Source of the DNA: Minisyncoccota bacterium
GTDB taxonomy: Bacteria; Patescibacteriota; Minisyncoccia; UBA6257; XYB1-36-10
NCBI GenBank assembly: GCA_028709185.1
Contig: JAQVXM010000003.1
Location: forward strand, 1-29,344
Length of the DNA: 29,344 bases
Direction of reading: 5' to 3'
Numbering within the stretch: position 1 is the stretch's first letter; each line of letters opens with the position of its first letter. Shown piece after piece: positions 7,074-13,242 of this stretch. The notes beneath the pieces are model-generated. The model searched no databases. It was not told the origin of the DNA and saw only the letters and a program-made list of their open reading frames with translations. Position numbers and translations under genes: made by a program.

Positions 7074-7349
7074 ATGAGGTGGAAAAAAATATTAACAATA
7101 ATAATTCTTGGCTTGCTTTTGTTCTTTATTGGAGAAGAAGCAATTAAGGATTATTTGGAATATAAAAAATATTTTTCAGAATCTGAAAAGTTAAAAGCTG
7201 ATATAAGTGTTTTAGAGAAAAAAAATAAAGATTTAGAAAAAGATATAGAATATTTTAATGATCCTTATAATTTGGAAAAAGAATTGAAATCAAAATTCAA
7301 TTATAAAAAAGAAGGGGAAAAAATGATAATAATAGTGCCGGACGAATAA
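7074..7349 (+). CDS. FtsB/DivIC-like septum-formation protein
   Basis: A 91-aa bitopic protein with a short cytoplasmic N-terminus, one transmembrane helix (about 6-22) and an extracytoplasmic coiled coil (about 30-60, Lys/Glu rich). It ends in a N-D-P-Y-N-L-E-K-E-L...Y-K-K-E-G-E-K segment. That layout and the D-P-x-x-x-E-x-x-x-R/K...x-x-x-G-E ending are typical of FtsB/DivIC, which joins FtsL and FtsQ/DivIB in the divisome and helps activate septal peptidoglycan synthesis. The identity rests on architecture and short motifs because the family diverges quickly. It begins 36 bases after the terminator of the putative small RNA and is followed eight bases later by tRNA-Gly. Confidence 0.8.
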   Translation: MRWKKILTIIILGLLLFFIGEEAIKDYLEYKKYFSESEKLKADISVLEKKNKDLEKDIEYFNDPYNLEKELKSKFNYKKEGEKMIIIVPDE

Positions 7350-7356
7350 TAAAAAA

Positions 7357-7427
7357 GCGGGTGTCGTATAATGGCAGTACGCAACCTTCCCAAGGTTGAA
7401 GCGTGGGTTCGATTCCCATCATCCGCT
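7357..7427 (+). tRNA. tRNA-Gly (anticodon CCC)
   Basis: A 71-base cloverleaf. The 7-bp acceptor stem (7357-7363 with 7420-7426) includes one G-U pair. The anticodon arm is CAACC/GGTTG around loop TTCCCAA, giving anticodon CCC (codon GGG). The T arm is GTGGG/CCCAT with TTCGATT, and the discriminator is T. The terminal CCA is not encoded. Confidence 0.95.
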
Positions 7428-7490
7428 CACGGAATAATCACAAAACGCAATTTTATTATTTTGCGGTCTGGGGTTTTCGCGGAGTTTTAA

Positions 7491-7526
7491 TAAAAAAGGC
7501 CTTTTCTGCGTATTGCGAAAAAGGCC
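7491..7526 (-). terminator. Intrinsic terminator of the minus-strand 57-aa gene
   Basis: Read on the minus strand, GGCC with a run of T pairs with AAAAGGCC (7526-7518 with 7505-7498) plus inner GC pairs, and six T follow (7497-7492). It lies 14 bases beyond the stop codon at 7540. Confidence 0.9.
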
Positions 7527-7539
7527 GAAGCAAAAGATA

Positions 7540-7713
7540 TTAATAAATCGAAATTTTTGTTTTGTGATTACTATGTTTTTCATTCTTACCAAAGCCGATT
7601 CGACTTCGTTCAAAGTCAACTAGCTTTCGATAAAAATCAACAAGCCGAGAGAAAGGATATTTAGAGGTGCTTAAAAAAATCAATAAAACGCAAATAATAA
7701 AAAATTCAGCCAT
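7540..7713 (-). CDS. 57-aa small membrane protein with strong promoter
   Basis: A complete small gene on the minus strand: ATG at 7713, TAA at 7542-7540, 57 aa. The N-terminus is a hydrophobic helix (about residues 4-15) followed by a basic, Arg/Lys/His-rich tail, so it is probably a single-pass membrane protein. I do not recognise the family. It is strongly supported by its signals: TTGACA-17-TATAAT on the minus strand (7784-7779 and 7761-7756), an AAGGAG ribosome site (7726-7721) seven bases before the ATG, and an intrinsic terminator just after the stop. This is the strongest sigma-70-type promoter seen in the window. Longer minus-strand frames overlapping it run antisense through tRNA-Gly and are not credible. 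Confidence 0.75.
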   Translation of the reverse strand: MAEFFIICVLLIFLSTSKYPFSRLVDFYRKLVDFERSRIGFGKNEKHSNHKTKISIY

Positions 7714-7750
7714 GGTCATTCTCCTTTTTTTGATTTGTTTTTTGTTCCGA

Positions 7751-7779
7751 TTGAAATTATAAATTATTTGTTTTATAGT
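7751..7779 (+). promoter_or_regulatory. Promoter of RNHCP gene, overlapping the opposing promoter
   Basis: TTGAAA (7751-7756), a 17-base spacer and TATAGT (7774-7779) on the plus strand, six bases before the ATG at 7786, predicting a leaderless mRNA. It occupies the same DNA as the minus-strand consensus promoter. Confidence 0.7.
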
Positions 7780-7784
7780 GTCAA
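7756..7784 (-). promoter_or_regulatory. Consensus promoter of the 57-aa minus-strand gene
   Basis: On the minus strand TTGACA (7784-7779), a 17-base spacer and TATAAT (7761-7756): a full match to the sigma-70 consensus. Transcription would start near 7749, giving a leader of about 35 bases with an AAGGAG site. Confidence 0.85.
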
Positions 7785-7785
7785 T

Positions 7786-8109
7786 ATGGCGGACGCAAGA
7801 TTTATTAAAAATAAAGAAGATTTCAAATGTGAAAATTGCGGGTTTGAAGTTTTAGGAGATGGGTACACCAATCATTGTCCCAAATGTTTATACAGTTTAC
7901 ATATCGACATAAATCCTGGAGATAGAGCTTCGAAGTGCCGCGGGATGATGCGGCCGGAGAAAATAGAAAAAAGAGGAAAAAAATACATTATAATTCATAA
8001 ATGCGAGAAGTGTGGAGAAGAAAAGAAAAACAAAATGAAAGAGGAAGATAATTTTGAAAAAATCATAGAAGTAGTTAAAATAGCTAATAATGAAAATAAG
8101 CCGAAGTAG
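7786..8109 (+). CDS. RNHCP domain zinc-binding protein
   Basis: A 107-aa protein with the RNHCP domain (PF12647): CxxC (15-18), T-N-H-C-P-x-C-L (29-35), D-x-N-P-G-D-R-x-S-x-C (41-51) and a last CxxC (73-76). The eight Cys/His residues suggest two zinc sites. The domain is short and widespread; its molecular role is not established as far as I know. An upstream in-frame ATG at 7735 lies inside the opposing promoter region and would add a non-conserved extension. The ATG at 7786, six bases after a TATAGT box, is the better start. The last three codons and the stop overlap the first ten bases of tRNA-Thr. Confidence 0.88.
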   Translation: MADARFIKNKEDFKCENCGFEVLGDGYTNHCPKCLYSLHIDINPGDRASKCRGMMRPEKIEKRGKKYIIIHKCEKCGEEKKNKMKEEDNFEKIIEVVKIANNENKPK

Positions 8110-8172
8110 CTCAGCTGGTAGAGCAATGCTTTCGTAAAGCAGAGGTCGTGGGTTCGATTCCCACCTTCGGCT
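8100..8172 (+). tRNA. tRNA-Thr (anticodon CGT)
   Basis: A 73-base cloverleaf. The acceptor stem (8100-8106 with 8165-8171) is fully paired. The D stem is GCTC/GAGC, the anticodon loop TTCGTAA gives anticodon CGT (codon ACG), and the T arm is GTGGG/CCCAC. The discriminator is T and CCA is not encoded. Its first ten bases overlap the 3' end of the RNHCP gene. Confidence 0.95.
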
Positions 8173-8233
8173 CATAAATATTTTTATCCACAAAATATAA
8201 TTTGAAAAAATTAAAGATAACTTCTTTTAAAAA

Positions 8234-9322
8234 ATGACAGAAAAAGAATTAAAAAACGGCATAGAAGAATTGATTATTTCTTTGGATAAATTAGGAAAAA
8301 ATCTTTTTATTGAAAATAAAAAAAATAAACTTTTTAAAATAGAGGAAGAGCTTCAAAATCCAGATATTTGGAAAGACAGAGAAAAAGCAGAAAACATATC
8401 GAAGGAAGCGGCGGAATTGGAAGAGACAATCAAAGATTTTGAAGACTTAAAAAAAACGATGCCTTTGTTTTTAAAAAATCCTAATGAAGAAGATTTTTTT
8501 GAACTAAAAAGAAAATTCAAGAAATTGGAAATAAAAACTTTTTTTCGCAGTTCTTATGATAAAGGAAATGCCATTTTTTCCATTTTTTCTGGCGCTGGCG
8601 GACAAGACGCGGCGGATTTTTCCGGAATGCTTTTTGAAATGTATGCCGGATATGCCAAAAAAAAGGGATTTTCGCTTTCAATAATAGATGAGAGTTTGGA
8701 TGATTTTCAATCAAAAACCGGAAGAAAACCATTAAAATCGCTAACCGCAGAAATAAGAGGAAATTATGCTTACGGGTTTTTAAAAGGAGAAGCTGGAGTG
8801 CATCGTTTAGTAAGGATATCTCCATTTTCACCAAAAAAATTAAGACACACATCTTTTGCTCTGGTGGAAATTTTACCGGTATTTCCAAAAATAGAGGAGG
8901 AAAAAATAAAAATTCCTGAAGAAGATTTAAAAATAGATTTATTTAGATCATCCGGACCGGGAGGACAGAATGTGAATAAAGTGGAAACTGCCGTACGCAT
9001 AACGCACTTGCCGACAGGAATAATGGTTTCGAGCCAAGCAGAAAGATCCCAAACTCAGAACAGAGAGAAAGCGTTGTCGCTTTTAAAAACAAAATTAATC
9101 CATCTTATGGAAGAAAAACAAGTAAAAGAAATAACAGAATTAAGAACTAAAGAAAAACCTGAGTGGGGAAGCCAAATAAGATCTTACGTTCTTCATCCTT
9201 ATAAACTTATTAAAGATCATCGAACGGAATTTGAAACGAGCCAAGTAGAAAATGTTTTAGAAGGAAATTTAGATGGATTTATTGAGGCGGAGCTAATTAA
9301 TGGAATTAATAATCATAAATAA
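8234..9322 (+). CDS. prfB: Peptide chain release factor 2
   Basis: A 362-aa class I release factor that recognises UAA and UGA and triggers peptidyl-tRNA hydrolysis on the ribosome. The codon-reading tripeptide is S-P-F (196-198), which marks RF2 rather than RF1 (P-x-T). The catalytic G-G-Q (243-245) lies in G-P-G-G-Q-N-V-N-K. Length is normal for RF2 and the frame is continuous from the ATG, so the autoregulatory +1 frameshift of many prfB genes is absent. A TATAAT box at 8196-8201, just after tRNA-Thr, would give a leader of about 25 bases without a Shine-Dalgarno site. Confidence 0.97.
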   Translation: MTEKELKNGIEELIISLDKLGKNLFIENKKNKLFKIEEELQNPDIWKDREKAENISKEAAELEETIKDFEDLKKTMPLFLKNPNEEDFFELKRKFKKLEIKTFFRSSYDKGNAIFSIFSGAGGQDAADFSGMLFEMYAGYAKKKGFSLSIIDESLDDFQSKTGRKPLKSLTAEIRGNYAYGFLKGEAGVHRLVRISPFSPKKLRHTSFALVEILPVFPKIEEEKIKIPEEDLKIDLFRSSGPGGQNVNKVETAVRITHLPTGIMVSSQAERSQTQNREKALSLLKTKLIHLMEEKQVKEITELRTKEKPEWGSQIRSYVLHPYKLIKDHRTEFETSQVENVLEGNLDGFIEAELINGINNHK

Positions 9323-9378
9323 TTTCGCAATATGAAAATCAGAGCATTAGAAGTTTTTGTTTTTCAAATTATCAACGT

Positions 9379-9408
9379 TTGATTATGTTATTCCTTTTTT
9401 GATATAAT
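9379..9408 (+). promoter_or_regulatory. Promoter of ftsEX (leaderless)
   Basis: TTGATT (9379-9384), an 18-base spacer and TATAAT (9403-9408), eight bases before the ftsE ATG. No Shine-Dalgarno site is present. Confidence 0.75.
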
Positions 9409-9416
9409 GGTTTAAT

Positions 9417-10106
9417 ATGATTGCTTTTCAAAATGTTTCTAAAGTTTATGAAAATCATTCGGCTTCTACTGCATTAAATAGCGTTACTTTTAAAATAGAG
9501 CCGAACGAATTTGTTTCTTTAGTTGGAAGATCCGGCGCAGGAAAATCTACGATTATAAAGATGTTAATTGGAGAAGATAGGCCAACAAAAGGAAGAGTTA
9601 TTTTCGGTTCTTATGAAGTTAATAAATTAAAGAATCATGAACTTCCTTTTTTGCGGCGTCATATCGGAGTAGTTTTTCAAGATTTCCGGCTTTTACCACA
9701 TAAGAATGCTTATGAAAATGTAGCTTTTGCTTTAGAAGTAGCCGGTTCACCACAACAAGAAATAGATGAATTAGTGCCACAAGTTTTAGATCTTGTTGGA
9801 CTTTCAGAAAGAATGTATAACTTTCCGCACGAGCTTTCAGGAGGAGAAAGACAGAGAGTGGCTATAGCACGAGCAATGATTCACAGACCAGAAGTGGTAG
9901 TAGCAGATGAACCGACAGGAAATTTAGATCCGTTTAATACTTGGGAAATTATCAAATTACTCGCAAAAATAAATGAACTTGGCACAACAGTGATTTTAGC
10001 CACGCATGATAAAGAGGTAATAAATTTTTTAAAAAGGAGAGTAATTACTATTGATAAGGGAGAAATAATCAGGGACGAAGAAAAAGGGAAATTTATTTTA
10101 GCTTAA
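9417..10106 (+). CDS. ftsE: Cell-division ABC transporter ATPase FtsE
   Basis: The ATPase of FtsEX, which couples the divisome to activation of peptidoglycan hydrolases at the septum. It is 229 aa, the usual length. It shows Walker A G-R-S-G-A-G-K-S-T (37-45), Q-loop Gln88 in V-F-Q-D-F-R-L-L, the signature L-S-G-G-E-R-Q-R (140-147) and Walker B V-V-V-A-D-E-P-T-G-N-L-D. The F-R-L-L sequence after the Q-loop is characteristic of FtsE. The next gene, ftsX, begins one base after the stop codon, so the two form a tight operon. Confidence 0.97.
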   Translation: MIAFQNVSKVYENHSASTALNSVTFKIEPNEFVSLVGRSGAGKSTIIKMLIGEDRPTKGRVIFGSYEVNKLKNHELPFLRRHIGVVFQDFRLLPHKNAYENVAFALEVAGSPQQEIDELVPQVLDLVGLSERMYNFPHELSGGERQRVAIARAMIHRPEVVVADEPTGNLDPFNTWEIIKLLAKINELGTTVILATHDKEVINFLKRRVITIDKGEIIRDEEKGKFILA

Positions 10107-10107
10107 A

Positions 10108-11013
10108 ATGATTACTACAACTTTTAGAATAACTCGTTACGGGTTTAAGAATTTTTTAAGAAACGGTTGGTTGTCAGTAGCTACGGTGGCAGTAATGTTG
10201 TTAGCACTTTTCTTTTTTCTTGGCTTAATGCTGTTTAGATTCGTGACAATATCAGCTCTTGATTCGGTAAAAGACAAAATAGATATCAGTGTTTATTTTA
10301 AAATAGAGGCAGCGGAAGATGAAATGCTTCGAATTAAAGCGATTTTAGAAGATTTAAGCGAAATAAAAAGCATAGAATATGTTTCAAGAGATAAGGCGCT
10401 TTCAAATTTTAAAGAAAAACATCAGGGAGACGCAGCAGAACAAGCTTTAAAAGAATTGGATGAAAATCCATTTTTAGCATCTTTAAATATAAAAGCTAAT
10501 GACCCGAGTCAATATTCAGCTATTTCTTCTTATATAGAAAATGGTTCTTTTGATGGAGTAATAGAAAAAGTAACTTTTGCTCAGAACCAGTTAGTAATCG
10601 AGAGATTATCGACAATCATAAGCAATGTGAATAGAGCTGGTTTATCTCTTACTATAATTTTGGCAATCATTGCCATATTGGTTGCATTTAATACTATTTG
10701 GCTTGCGATGTATTCAAATCGTGAAGAAATCGGTATTATGCGACTAGTGGGAGCTTCTAATACCTATATTAGGGGACCTTATATTGTAGAAGGGGTGATT
10801 TACGGAGTAATTGCGGCAGTTTTAAGCATTTTGATTTCTATCCCAGTAATTTTAACAGTAAGTCCATGGATGGCAAAAATTGCCTCTGAAATAGATTTAA
10901 AAGGATATTTCTTTTCAAATATTTTTAGTTTCTTTTTATACCAAATAGTTTTTGGCATTCTTCTCGGGGCAATTTCGAGTTTTATAGCTATTAGAAGATA
11001 TTTAAGAGTATAG
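10108..11013 (+). CDS. ftsX: Cell-division ABC transporter permease FtsX
   Basis: The integral membrane partner of FtsE, 301 aa. It has four hydrophobic segments (about 20-45, 172-200, 220-247 and 270-297) and a large extracytoplasmic loop between the first two, containing the family's D-I-S-V-Y-F and Y-V-S-R-D-K-A-L motifs. That loop normally contacts a peptidoglycan hydrolase or its activator. The conserved R-E-E-I-x-I-M-R-L-V-G-A-S segment after the second membrane segment is the cytoplasmic coupling region. The stop codon lies inside a TATAGT box that may drive the next gene. Confidence 0.96.
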   Translation: MITTTFRITRYGFKNFLRNGWLSVATVAVMLLALFFFLGLMLFRFVTISALDSVKDKIDISVYFKIEAAEDEMLRIKAILEDLSEIKSIEYVSRDKALSNFKEKHQGDAAEQALKELDENPFLASLNIKANDPSQYSAISSYIENGSFDGVIEKVTFAQNQLVIERLSTIISNVNRAGLSLTIILAIIAILVAFNTIWLAMYSNREEIGIMRLVGASNTYIRGPYIVEGVIYGVIAAVLSILISIPVILTVSPWMAKIASEIDLKGYFFSNIFSFFLYQIVFGILLGAISSFIAIRRYLRV

Positions 11014-11014
11014 T
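11009..11014 (+). promoter_or_regulatory. -10-like box overlapping the ftsX stop codon
   Basis: TATAGT (11009-11014) contains the ftsX stop TAG and lies six bases before the ATG at 11021, the spacing seen at other leaderless starts in this window. No clear -35 was seen, so readthrough from ftsEX is equally possible. Confidence 0.45.
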
Positions 11015-11020
11015 TTAAAT

Positions 11021-12229
11021 ATGTTTTTAATTGAAAAAAAAATTAAAACTATTTTTTTAGCGGCTTTATTTTTTTTCTTTTTACCTCTTTTTTCCTTAGC
11101 ACAAGAAGAAAATTTGCCGGCGATTTATCTTTTTTACAGTAAAACTTGTCCGCATTGCGCTAAAGAAATAGAATTTTTGAAATCATGGAAAGAGCAGGAA
11201 TCAGGATTAAAGATAATAGCTTACGAAGTTAGCCAAAATCAGGCTAATTCCAATTTAGCTGTGAAAGTTATGGAAAAATTGGGAGGAGTGGCATCAGGAG
11301 TACCGCTAACAGTCGTAGGAGATAAATATATTATCGGTTTTCATGAAGCAGAAACAACGGGCAATAAAATTAAATCGCTTGTTTTTGATTCTATGAACAG
11401 AGATGATTATCGAGATATAGTGGCGGAAATTTTGCAAGGCACAGAAGAAATTGTTATAAAACCAACGGAAGATGGAGGAAATCACGGAGAAGAAAAAATA
11501 TCTTTGCCTGTTTTTGGAGAAATAAACCCAGGGGATTATTCTCTCTTTTCTTTAGCTTTTATAATTGGAGGGCTTGATGGATTTAATCCTTGCGCCAGCT
11601 GGGCGCTACTCTTCATTATTATGCTTTTAATAGGAATGAAAGACCGGTTTCGAATGTGGGTTCTCGGACTTTCTTTTCTTTTTGCTTCCGCTTTAACTTA
11701 TTTTGCTTTTATGACTTTATGGTTAAATGTAATGCTTTTAATCGGTTATTCTTTTATTGTACGATTTTTAATCGGCGGAACAGCTTTTATCTCCGGAGGA
11801 GTTTATTTAAAAAAATGGAAAAATGACGGAAAGGGAGAAGTTTGCATAATAGCCAAAGAAGAAGGGAAAAGAAAAATAATCACGGAAAGTTTGAAAGAAG
11901 CCGTGAGAAGTAAAAATTTTTGGGTAGCAATTTTGGGCGTAATAGCACTTGGTGTTTTGGTAAATATTTTTGAGCTTTTTTGTTCTCTGGGACTACCGGC
12001 AGTTTTTACAGGTTATCTTGCTTCTATTAAATTATCTTTTTGGCAGTATTATTTTTATCTTTTTGTTTATATTTTCGCCTACATGCTTGATGATATGATA
12101 ATTTTTGCGATAGCGATGAAAACATTAAAAATTTCTAATATAACAACCAAATACTCAAGATACCTTTATTTAATTGGAGGAATAGCTCTTCTTGTTATCG
12201 GCGGATGGATGCTTTATGGACTTTTCTAG
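11021..12229 (+). CDS. Thioredoxin-domain/DsbD-like membrane fusion protein
   Basis: A 402-aa two-part redox protein. A signal or anchor segment (about 9-27) leads to a thioredoxin-like domain with C43-P-H-C46 and a cis-Pro loop G-V-P-L-T (93-97). A polytopic DsbD/CcdA-like module (about 172-402) follows, with one cysteine in each half: C191 in F-N-P-C and C321 in E-L-F-C. These correspond to the paired membrane cysteines that carry electrons across the membrane in DsbD. The order is Trx then membrane module, whereas classical DsbD is alpha-membrane-gamma. The likely role is passing reducing power from the cytoplasm to disulfides outside. It shares the region with DsbB (16.6 kb) and a glutaredoxin (17.2 kb). 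Confidence 0.88.
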   Translation: MFLIEKKIKTIFLAALFFFFLPLFSLAQEENLPAIYLFYSKTCPHCAKEIEFLKSWKEQESGLKIIAYEVSQNQANSNLAVKVMEKLGGVASGVPLTVVGDKYIIGFHEAETTGNKIKSLVFDSMNRDDYRDIVAEILQGTEEIVIKPTEDGGNHGEEKISLPVFGEINPGDYSLFSLAFIIGGLDGFNPCASWALLFIIMLLIGMKDRFRMWVLGLSFLFASALTYFAFMTLWLNVMLLIGYSFIVRFLIGGTAFISGGVYLKKWKNDGKGEVCIIAKEEGKRKIITESLKEAVRSKNFWVAILGVIALGVLVNIFELFCSLGLPAVFTGYLASIKLSFWQYYFYLFVYIFAYMLDDMIIFAIAMKTLKISNITTKYSRYLYLIGGIALLVIGGWMLYGLF

Positions 12230-12290
12230 AAAGAAGTTATAGAATCCGTCATAGAAATTTAAAAAAATCTTAATAAGAAGGAGAAAGGCG

Positions 12291-12596
12291 ATGTTAGAAG
12301 TATTAGAAGAGAGAAGAAGAAGCTTAAAAAATTATTTTTCAGAGGTTTTTCTAGTGAGAGAGGGGGATCGCGTTGTTTTTCAAAGAGGAATATCAATTGA
12401 TGGTTTTAAAATTCCTGAAGGGACAGAGGCGCAAGTAGTCGAAGACACTTTGCGTCTTTGTCATGAACCGATGACGGGAGGAACGGGATTAAAGCCGGCT
12501 GTTCTTATTTCGATTGCGATATCAAAAGAAAGAAATTTTTTTGTTCCGTTCGATGCCTTAGTTCCGGCTATAGCGGAAGAAAAGAAAGGAGAATAA
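12291..12596 (+). CDS. Small hypothetical protein, tandem paralogue A
   Basis: A 101-aa soluble protein I do not recognise. A central segment (about 20-55) reads G-D-R-V-x-F-x-R-G...I-P-E-G-T-E-A-Q-V-V-E-D-T-L-R-L-C, and the C-terminal part has I-A-I-S-K-E-R-N-F-F-V-P. The same pattern recurs in the next gene, so the two are ancient paralogues, probably a small beta-barrel-like fold. An AAGGAG site (12278-12283) lies seven bases before the ATG. Two bases separate it from the next gene, so the pair is one operon closed by an intrinsic terminator. Function unknown. Confidence 0.85.
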   Translation: MLEVLEERRRSLKNYFSEVFLVREGDRVVFQRGISIDGFKIPEGTEAQVVEDTLRLCHEPMTGGTGLKPAVLISIAISKERNFFVPFDALVPAIAEEKKGE

Positions 12597-12598
12597 AA

Positions 12599-12907
12599 AT
12601 GGGAAATCCGATATTAGAAATTGAAACTGAATTTAAGTCTTCTTTTAAATCTCTCGAAGTTGGGGATAGATTAAGATTAAGAGAGGGTTGTTTTGTAACA
12701 ACAGAAGTGGGACGAGAAATATTTTTGCCTCACGGAAAGGAATTAAGAGTAACTGATGATTCTCTAAAGTTTTGTTATAACTCGAACAACAAGACTGATG
12801 ATAATAATATTTATATCGGAATAAGAGTTTCTCAAGACAAAGATGAAACTCTAGTTTCTTTTGTTGTTCCGATGAACAAATGTGAAGTTATCAAACAGCG
12901 GGTTTAA
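12599..12907 (+). CDS. Small hypothetical protein, tandem paralogue B
   Basis: A 102-aa soluble protein resembling the preceding one: G-D-R-L-R-L-R-E-G, then I-F-L-P-H-G-K-E-L-R-V-T-D-D-S-L-K-F-C, then I-R-V-S-Q-D...F-V-V-P. Identity is low but the order and spacing of these blocks match, including a cysteine at the same place. A GGAG site (12588-12591) sits seven bases before the ATG. The two proteins may form a heteromer, which is inference from pairing alone. The stop codon lies in the loop of the terminator that follows. Confidence 0.85.
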   Translation: MGNPILEIETEFKSSFKSLEVGDRLRLREGCFVTTEVGREIFLPHGKELRVTDDSLKFCYNSNNKTDDNNIYIGIRVSQDKDETLVSFVVPMNKCEVIKQRV

Positions 12908-12920
12908 CCCGCTTTTTTTT
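12897..12920 (+). terminator. Intrinsic terminator of the paralogue pair
   Basis: A 7-bp GC-rich stem (12897-12903 with 12907-12913) followed by eight T; it overlaps the stop codon of the second paralogue. Confidence 0.9.
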
Positions 12921-12962
12921 ATTGATAAATTACAAAGTTTTCTGTAAGATTGTTTTATAAAT

Positions 12963-13033
12963 TCGGGGATCGTCTAGTGGTAGGACGCCGCGCTCTGGAC
13001 GCGGAAACTGGGGTTCGAATCCCTGTCCCCGAG
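12963..13033 (+). tRNA. tRNA-Gln (anticodon CTG)
   Basis: A 71-base cloverleaf. The acceptor stem (12963-12969 with 13026-13032) is fully paired and begins with U-A as is usual for tRNA-Gln. The anticodon arm is CCGCG/CGCGG around CTCTGGA, giving anticodon CTG (codon CAG). The T loop is TTCGAAT and the discriminator is G. CCA is not encoded. Confidence 0.95.
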
Positions 13034-13035
13034 CA

Positions 13036-13230
13036 ATTTTGAATACTATATATCATCTTTAATACCTTACTCTAGCGTGAGCAGTTGAAGTTGCTTAAAA
13101 AGTTCAAAAGAAAATAATACTACTCATAATCTACTTAGAGTATTTGATTGGCTATTTAAGCAAGATATGAAGCAAAACCAATATTTCTTCAAGAGAACAA
13201 ATAGCGATTAGCGAAGTGAGGTAAAAATAT
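13036..13230 (+). other. Intergenic stretch, possible decayed coding remnant
   Basis: About 200 bases without a convincing gene. One frame is open without a start codon from about 13090 to a TAG near 13210 and reads like degraded protein (it includes V-F-D-W-L-F-K-Q-D-M). This could be the tail of a lost gene inserted after tRNA-Gln, or chance. No terminator or structured RNA was evident. Confidence 0.3.
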
Positions 13231-13236
13231 TATAAT
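13231..13236 (+). promoter_or_regulatory. -10 box of the exported protein gene (leaderless)
   Basis: TATAAT ends six bases before the ATG at 13243. A weak -35 candidate (TTAGCG, 13208-13213) has a 17-base spacer. Confidence 0.6.
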
Positions 13237-13242
13237 ATAAAT

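Noticed and set aside
7419..7619. Minus-strand frame of 66 codons overlapping tRNA-Gly
   Set aside because: It runs antisense into the tRNA and through the terminator of the real 57-aa gene, has no ribosome site, and is a different frame of that gene.
7897..8193. Minus-strand frame of 98 codons over the RNHCP gene and tRNA-Thr
   Set aside because: Its N-terminal part is the typical false translation of an antisense tRNA (S-R-R-W-E-S-N-P-R-P), and it overlaps a conserved gene.
8234..8330. Programmed frameshift in prfB
   Set aside because: The reading frame is continuous from the ATG through the release-factor domains; no in-frame TGA with slippery site is present.
8517..8888. Minus-strand frame of 123 codons
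   Set aside because: It lies antisense within prfB and shows no protein-like pattern.
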